From Methylotuvimicrobium sp018830325 (GTDB lineage Bacteria > Pseudomonadota > Gammaproteobacteria > Methylococcales > Methylomonadaceae), in the NCBI RefSeq assembly GCF_044788715.1, contig NZ_CP173170.1, positions 4,650,001-4,714,000 of the forward strand: DNA of 64,000 nt, written 5' to 3'. The translations under genes and the position numbers were made by a program. This document shows positions 62,001 to 64,000 of this stretch, piece by piece. Position 1 is the stretch's first letter. The number at the start of each line of letters is the position of its first letter. The notes under the pieces are model-generated. The model searched no databases and was not told the DNA's origin. It was given only the letters and a program-made list of their open reading frames with translations.

Positions 62001-62029
62001 ATTATACGTGAATTAATACTTGACGGAAA
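62001..62029 (-). promoter_or_regulatory. rnpB promoter
   Basis: On the minus strand TTTCCG (62024-62029) and a perfect TATAAT (62001-62006) are separated by 17 bp. The RNA 5' end predicted from helix P1 (61993) falls eight bases after the -10 box. Confidence 0.7.
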
Positions 62030-62037
62030 ATTAATTT

Positions 62038-62079
62038 GCAGTGAGCAGTGAGCAGTGAGCAGTGAGCAGTGAGCAGTGA
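62038..62079. repeat. Heptanucleotide tandem repeat (GCAGTGA) x6
   Basis: Six exact copies of GCAGTGA, 42 bp, between the rnpB promoter and the IS66 element. Confidence 0.92.
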
Positions 62080-62174
62080 AATGATGAGGCATTTCAATGT
62101 AAGCGTCCAACGCCACCATCTAAAAATCCCTCGCAGCCACTGTTATCCTCAGGATTTTTCCACGAGGAGAGCAC

Positions 62175-62468
62175 ATGGCATTATCGGACAAACAGAAACA
62201 TCACATCGAAGCCTGGCAAGCCAGCGGATTGACGAAATCAGCGTATTGCCGTCAGACGGGTTTGAACGTCAAAACCTTTGGCCGCTGGTGCCGATTGGCT
62301 CGGCAAGCGGTTGACGCCGATGCGCCGACATTGATACCGGTCCGGCTGCAACCGGAGCCGGCGGTCTCGGGTTCGTTGTCGTTACGTTGGCCGCAAGGCC
62401 ACGTTTTAGAGCTGCCGGTCAGTGTATCGCCGCATTGGCTCGGGGAGTTGCTGCAATGTCTGGTTTGA
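62175..62468 (+). CDS. tnpA: IS66 TnpA accessory protein
   Basis: 97 residues. A helix-turn-helix start (WQASGLTKSAYCRQTGLNVK then TFGRWCR) is the IS66 TnpA/IS3-like DNA-binding pattern. ATG at 62175 has GAGGAG upstream. It overlaps the next gene by 13 bp. Needed with TnpB for transposition in this family. Confidence 0.88.
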   Translation: MALSDKQKHHIEAWQASGLTKSAYCRQTGLNVKTFGRWCRLARQAVDADAPTLIPVRLQPEPAVSGSLSLRWPQGHVLELPVSVSPHWLGELLQCLV

Positions 62469-62806
62469 TTGAGAGTCCGGCGCAAATCTGGCTGGCGGTC
62501 GAGCCGGTCGATATGAGGCGGGGCATCGATGGCTTGTCGGCGATTGTCCAACAGCGCTTAGGACATGCGCCATGCGCCGGGGCAGCGTTTATTTTTCGCA
62601 ATCGCGCCGGTAATCGTTTGAAAGTGTTGCTGTGGGACGGCAATGGCGTTTGGTTGTGTCAACGCCGTCTGCATCGAGGCTCGTTTACCTGGCCCAAGGC
62701 CTCCGAAACCGTATTTGCCCTGAGTCAGGCGCAGTGGCAATGGTTGATTGCCGGGGTCGATTGGCAGCGCTTATCGGCGTCATCGTCAGCCGATTGGCAA
62801 GTCTAA
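62456..62806 (+). CDS. tnpB: IS66 TnpB (Orf2 family) accessory protein
   Basis: 116 residues from the ATG at 62456, inside the end of tnpA; the frame is open to 62387. IWLAVEPVDMRRGIDGLSAI and GAAFIFRNRAGNRLKVLLWD with GVWLCQRRLHRGSFTWP are the family signatures. Function in transposition unknown. Not related to IS605 TnpB nucleases. Confidence 0.9.
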   Translation: MSGLIESPAQIWLAVEPVDMRRGIDGLSAIVQQRLGHAPCAGAAFIFRNRAGNRLKVLLWDGNGVWLCQRRLHRGSFTWPKASETVFALSQAQWQWLIAGVDWQRLSASSSADWQV

Positions 62807-62891
62807 AAGGCCTGAAAAAAACACGTAAAAATTCGTAGAAACCCAGTTGAATCAAGTGCTTCAGAGGGCTTGATAGGGTATAATAAGCCCC

Positions 62892-64000
62892 ATGAATCCA
62901 CTGGCCGAACTCGATCAATTGAACCTGGAGCCCGCCGCGAAAAACCATGTCGCGGCGTTGCTGCAGGCGCTTCTTGATCAAGCTGCTCAGGACGCCAAAA
63001 CCATTGAGGCTAAAGAAGCTGACATCCAGGCTAAAGACCTCAAAATCGGCGCCCTGACCTACGAATTGGCCTACTACAAGCGTATCCGCTTCAGCACCAA
63101 GAGCGAAGCGCTGGCACCACTGCAACGCGACGTGTTCGAGGAAACTCTCGATGCCGACATTGCCGCTATCGAAGCCGAGGTCGAGCAGCTTCAAGACGGC
63201 CCGGCGTGTGATACTGTGGTTCGCCCCAAACGTCCGCGCGCCGGCCGCCAGCCCTTACCGGATCATTTGCCCCGCATCGAGCACCGTCACGACCCCGAAT
63301 CCTGCACTTGCGGTCAGTGCGGCAAGGACTTGGTCAAGATCGGCGAAGACGTCACCGAACAACTGGACGTCGAGCCGGCTAAATTCTTTGTCCATCGTCA
63401 TATCCGCCCGCAATATGCCTGCCGAGCCTGTGAAACCGTCACGGCGGCGCCGATTCCTCCAGCCGTGATCGACGGCGGTATGGCGGCAGTCGGCTTGCTG
63501 ACCTGGGTGCTGATCGGCAAATTCCTCGATCACTTGCCGTTGTACCGATTGGAACAGATCGCCGCCCGTAGCGGTGTGATCTTGTCCCGCTCGACACTGG
63601 CCGATTGGGTCGGACGCCTCGGCGTCGCCCTGGAGCCCTTGGCCGATCGTTTAACCTGGCACTTATTGCATCGCGATAGCTTGCATGCCGACGAAACCCC
63701 GGTTTCGCAACTGGATCCCGGCAACGGCAAAACCAAGAAAGCCTATTTATGGGCTTATCGCAGCAACGATTTGCAACCCGGCCCCAAGATCCTCGTCTTC
63801 GACTACCAAGCCGGCCGGAGTGGCCGGCATGCGCAGCAATTTCTACAAGGCTGGCACGGTCACCTGCTGGTCGATGACTACAGTGGCTACAAAGCCCTGT
63901 TTGCGACGGCGCGTGCGCATCCCGAATCATCTTGCCTACTCGAACCGTGTGTCGAATTGGCGTGCTGGGCGCATGTGCGCCGAAAATTCTTCGATCTGTA
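62892..64000 (+). CDS. tnpC: IS66 transposase TnpC, truncated by the window end
   Basis: 369 codons are visible, from the ATG at 62892 to the window edge, without a stop. N-terminal leucine-zipper-like helix (about 1-60), an IS66 N-terminal helix (YELAYYKRIRFSTKSEAL), a zinc-finger segment CTCGQCGKDL with later CRAC, then the DDE domain: first Asp in HADETPV and second in LLVDDYSGYKALF. ACWAHVRRKFFDL follows at the edge. The full protein is expected to be about 510 residues. It performs the transposition chemistry. Confidence 0.92.
   Translation, partial: MNPLAELDQLNLEPAAKNHVAALLQALLDQAAQDAKTIEAKEADIQAKDLKIGALTYELAYYKRIRFSTKSEALAPLQRDVFEETLDADIAAIEAEVEQLQDGPACDTVVRPKRPRAGRQPLPDHLPRIEHRHDPESCTCGQCGKDLVKIGEDVTEQLDVEPAKFFVHRHIRPQYACRACETVTAAPIPPAVIDGGMAAVGLLTWVLIGKFLDHLPLYRLEQIAARSGVILSRSTLADWVGRLGVALEPLADRLTWHLLHRDSLHADETPVSQLDPGNGKTKKAYLWAYRSNDLQPGPKILVFDYQAGRSGRHAQQFLQGWHGHLLVDDYSGYKALFATARAHPESSCLLEPCVELACWAHVRRKFFDL

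Larger units (their letters stand above)
62099..64000 (+). mobile_element. IS66-family insertion sequence, left part
   Basis: Starts at GTAAGCGTCC (62099), the usual IS66 end. Three genes in the IS66 order tnpA, tnpB, tnpC follow on the plus strand. The right end and target duplication are outside the window. IS66 usually makes 8-bp duplications; the left candidate is the 8 bp at 62091-62098. Confidence 0.85.

Noticed and set aside
62456..62806. TnpB in the IS605/Cas12 sense
   Set aside because: The protein belongs to the IS66 Orf2 family; it has no RuvC motifs and only shares the name.

Overview
The window is chromosomal DNA from a gammaproteobacterium. The evidence is a complete dcw (division and cell wall) cluster in gammaproteobacterial order, an RNase P RNA close to the E. 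coli type, and DUF2956, DUF898, PilU, LpxC and FadE-type proteins. The density of short dispersed repeats and the gene mix resemble Methylococcales (gamma-methanotroph) genomes, but no methane or methanol oxidation gene is present, so that is inference only.

Layout. 0-9 kb: PII-like protein, MIF-type tautomerase, aldo/keto reductase, a small lipoprotein, a DUF898 membrane protein coupled to an M48 metalloprotease, and a GH57 glycosidase. 8.7-10.6 kb: a Cys/His-rich membrane protein next to a thioredoxin-CcdA/DsbD-like fusion. 10.8-15.7 kb (minus): PP-loop sulfurtransferase-like enzyme, TusA, CDF transporter, ArgJ, and a Nudix-ThiE fusion whose 3' end lies in a repeat. 16-18 kb: PilU, then a coupled pair made of a small Cys protein and a possible nuclease. 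18.5-26.8 kb: a lipid operon (acyltransferase-hydrolase fusion, FadA, FadB) followed by FadE. 27-30 kb: a cupredoxin/beta-propeller protein and a two-domain multicopper oxidase. 30.7-40.8 kb: DUF2956, a RibD-C reductase, a GAPDH homologue, a hybrid histidine kinase with a REC-GGDEF partner, and an MpaB/DUF2236 protein.

42-61 kb (minus): mraZ-rsmH-ftsL-ftsI-murE-murF-mraY-murD-ftsW-murG-murC-murB-ddl-ftsQ-ftsA-ftsZ-lpxC. Most junctions are 4-bp start/stop overlaps. The cluster is headed by a near-consensus sigma70 promoter and a 10-bp phased MraZ operator. 61.6-62 kb is rnpB (minus), and from 62.1 kb to the window end lies the left part of an IS66-family element.

The strongest non-genic signal is a set of short MITE-like repeats, labelled A to E here. 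They fill nearly every intergenic gap. Family C (65 bp, 15-bp perfect inverted ends) lies inside A/B/E-type cores, and two copies show a 4-bp TTCA/TGAA target duplication. Repeats also form the 3' end of at least one gene. No CRISPR array, tRNA, prophage or recognisable defence system was found.
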